Shown here: positions 63,547 to 64,000 of the stretch, one piece after another
Position numbering within the stretch: position 1 is the first letter of the stretch
How the letters are laid out: the number at the start of each line of letters is the position of its first letter
NCBI RefSeq assembly: GCF_008152325.1
Contig: NZ_CP042243.1
Location: forward strand, 62,001-126,000
Length of the DNA stretch: 64,000 nt
DNA from: Crassaminicella thermophila
Lineage (GTDB): Bacteria > Bacillota > Clostridia > Peptostreptococcales > Thermotaleaceae
Direction of reading: 5' to 3'
The notes under the pieces: generated by a model
Database searches by the model: none
The model's input: only the letters and a program-made list of their open reading frames with translations
Told to the model about the DNA's origin: nothing
Translations under genes and position numbers: made by a program

Positions 63547-64000
63547 ATGAATATGGTTATAGATGATGAAGCGAGAAATATTATAAAGGATGTTTTTAAA
63601 CAGAAGATTTCTATAAAACCTGTAGGCAATCATTATTTAGGGCGACATAGGGTCTATCTTGTAACGGATGAAAACAATCAATCTGTTATTTTTAAACTTT
63701 ATCTTAAAAAAAACAGGTGGAATAGAGAAGTGGCAACGTTAAAATTACTTTCAAATAGTAAAATCAAAGTACCAAAATTGATAGATTATGGTAGATGGAA
63801 TGAAAAAGAGTGGATGATTACAGAATATATTCAAGGAAAAATTTTTTCAAAGATAGAAGATGAAGTAGAGGTAAAAAATCAATTGAAAGTATTTAGAGAA
63901 ATGGGAAAAGAATTAGGGAAAATACATAACTTTAAGATCTTCGACTTTTTTGGGAATTGGGATGAAAATGGAAAAAGTCTAGATTATGGAATGGATTATA
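63547..64000 (+). CDS. aminoglycoside phosphotransferase-family kinase (partial)
   Basis: Opens at ATG 63547 behind AGGAGTTG and runs to the window edge (151 codons). It has the N-lobe of APH/choline-kinase-type enzymes: VFKQKISIKPVGNHYLGRHRVYLVTDENNQSVIFKLYLKK (nucleotide loop and Lys), ILKLLS-like helix, IDYGRWNEKEWMITEYIQGKIF hinge. The catalytic loop is beyond the window, so substrate (sugar, aminoglycoside, choline or other) cannot be judged. Confidence 0.8.
   Translation, partial: MNMVIDDEARNIIKDVFKQKISIKPVGNHYLGRHRVYLVTDENNQSVIFKLYLKKNRWNREVATLKLLSNSKIKVPKLIDYGRWNEKEWMITEYIQGKIFSKIEDEVEVKNQLKVFREMGKELGKIHNFKIFDFFGNWDENGKSLDYGMDY

Overview
The window is AT-rich (coding and spacer alike), gene-dense DNA with strong AGGAGG-type ribosome binding sites, frequent TTG and GTG starts, hairpin-plus-T-run terminators, T-boxes, a PyrR-type attenuator and a c-di-GMP riboswitch. 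Together with spore genes (a GerA-type receptor operon and splB), chemotaxis genes and two NhaC Na+/H+ antiporters, this points to a motile, endospore-forming anaerobe of the Clostridia (Crassaminicella/Alkaliphilus-like is my guess; the sequence alone does not prove a genus). No rRNA, CRISPR array or intact transposon was seen.

Layout. 1-1863: end of an ABC importer operon (binding protein, permease, ATPase). 1895-2281: S1-domain RNA-binding protein. 2381-3967: an ArsR-controlled operon of regulator, membrane permease and small thioredoxin-like protein. The permease is read as two ORFs only because an in-frame TGA replaces the first Cys of its conserved CSCS motif; I annotate it as one probable selenoprotein. 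4395-5522: alanine dehydrogenase-like oxidoreductase. 5624-14834: arginine and carbamoyl-phosphate genes (argC-argJ leftward, argB-argD and carA-carB rightward), with ARG-box-like sites and a PyrR attenuator. 15020-16901: T-box(Ser)-serA. 17257-18768: M1 peptidase lipoprotein.

18875-25449: a tRNA-Arg(CCT) gene and, 6.5 kb downstream, a 28-bp repeat of its 3' end. Between them lie a c-di-GMP riboswitch, cheW, a chemoreceptor, a GGDEF-EAL enzyme, a decayed IS3-family element and two small unknown genes. 25656-28759: an ECF sigma/anti-sigma/lipoprotein operon divergent from a chagasin-like inhibitor gene; both sides carry the same ECF-type promoter. 28847-30681: HD-GYP phosphodiesterase and two small genes. 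30869-42974: two analogous sigma-54 modules, each an activator with a C-terminal winged helix, a -24/-12 promoter, an amidohydrolase or peptidase and an NhaC antiporter; between them tadA, a ZIP transporter and an MBL-fold lipoprotein with a DUF3006 protein.

43099-50733: nucleosidase-like protein, spore photoproduct lyase, SDR, SH3-3D-domain cell wall protein and a germinant receptor operon in B-C-A order. 50829-54800: LytS/LytTR two-component system next to a CstA-family transporter. 54965-57178: a cysteine-rich micro-protein and a T-box-controlled NSS symporter. 57300-59172: a leader RNA with a terminator in front of a PanG-like reductase and panB. 59192-63418: response regulator, YjiH-type membrane protein and Cache sensor kinase. 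The window ends inside an aminoglycoside phosphotransferase-family gene.

Short noncoding repeat families are scattered between genes, one copy apparently inserted into the serA terminator.
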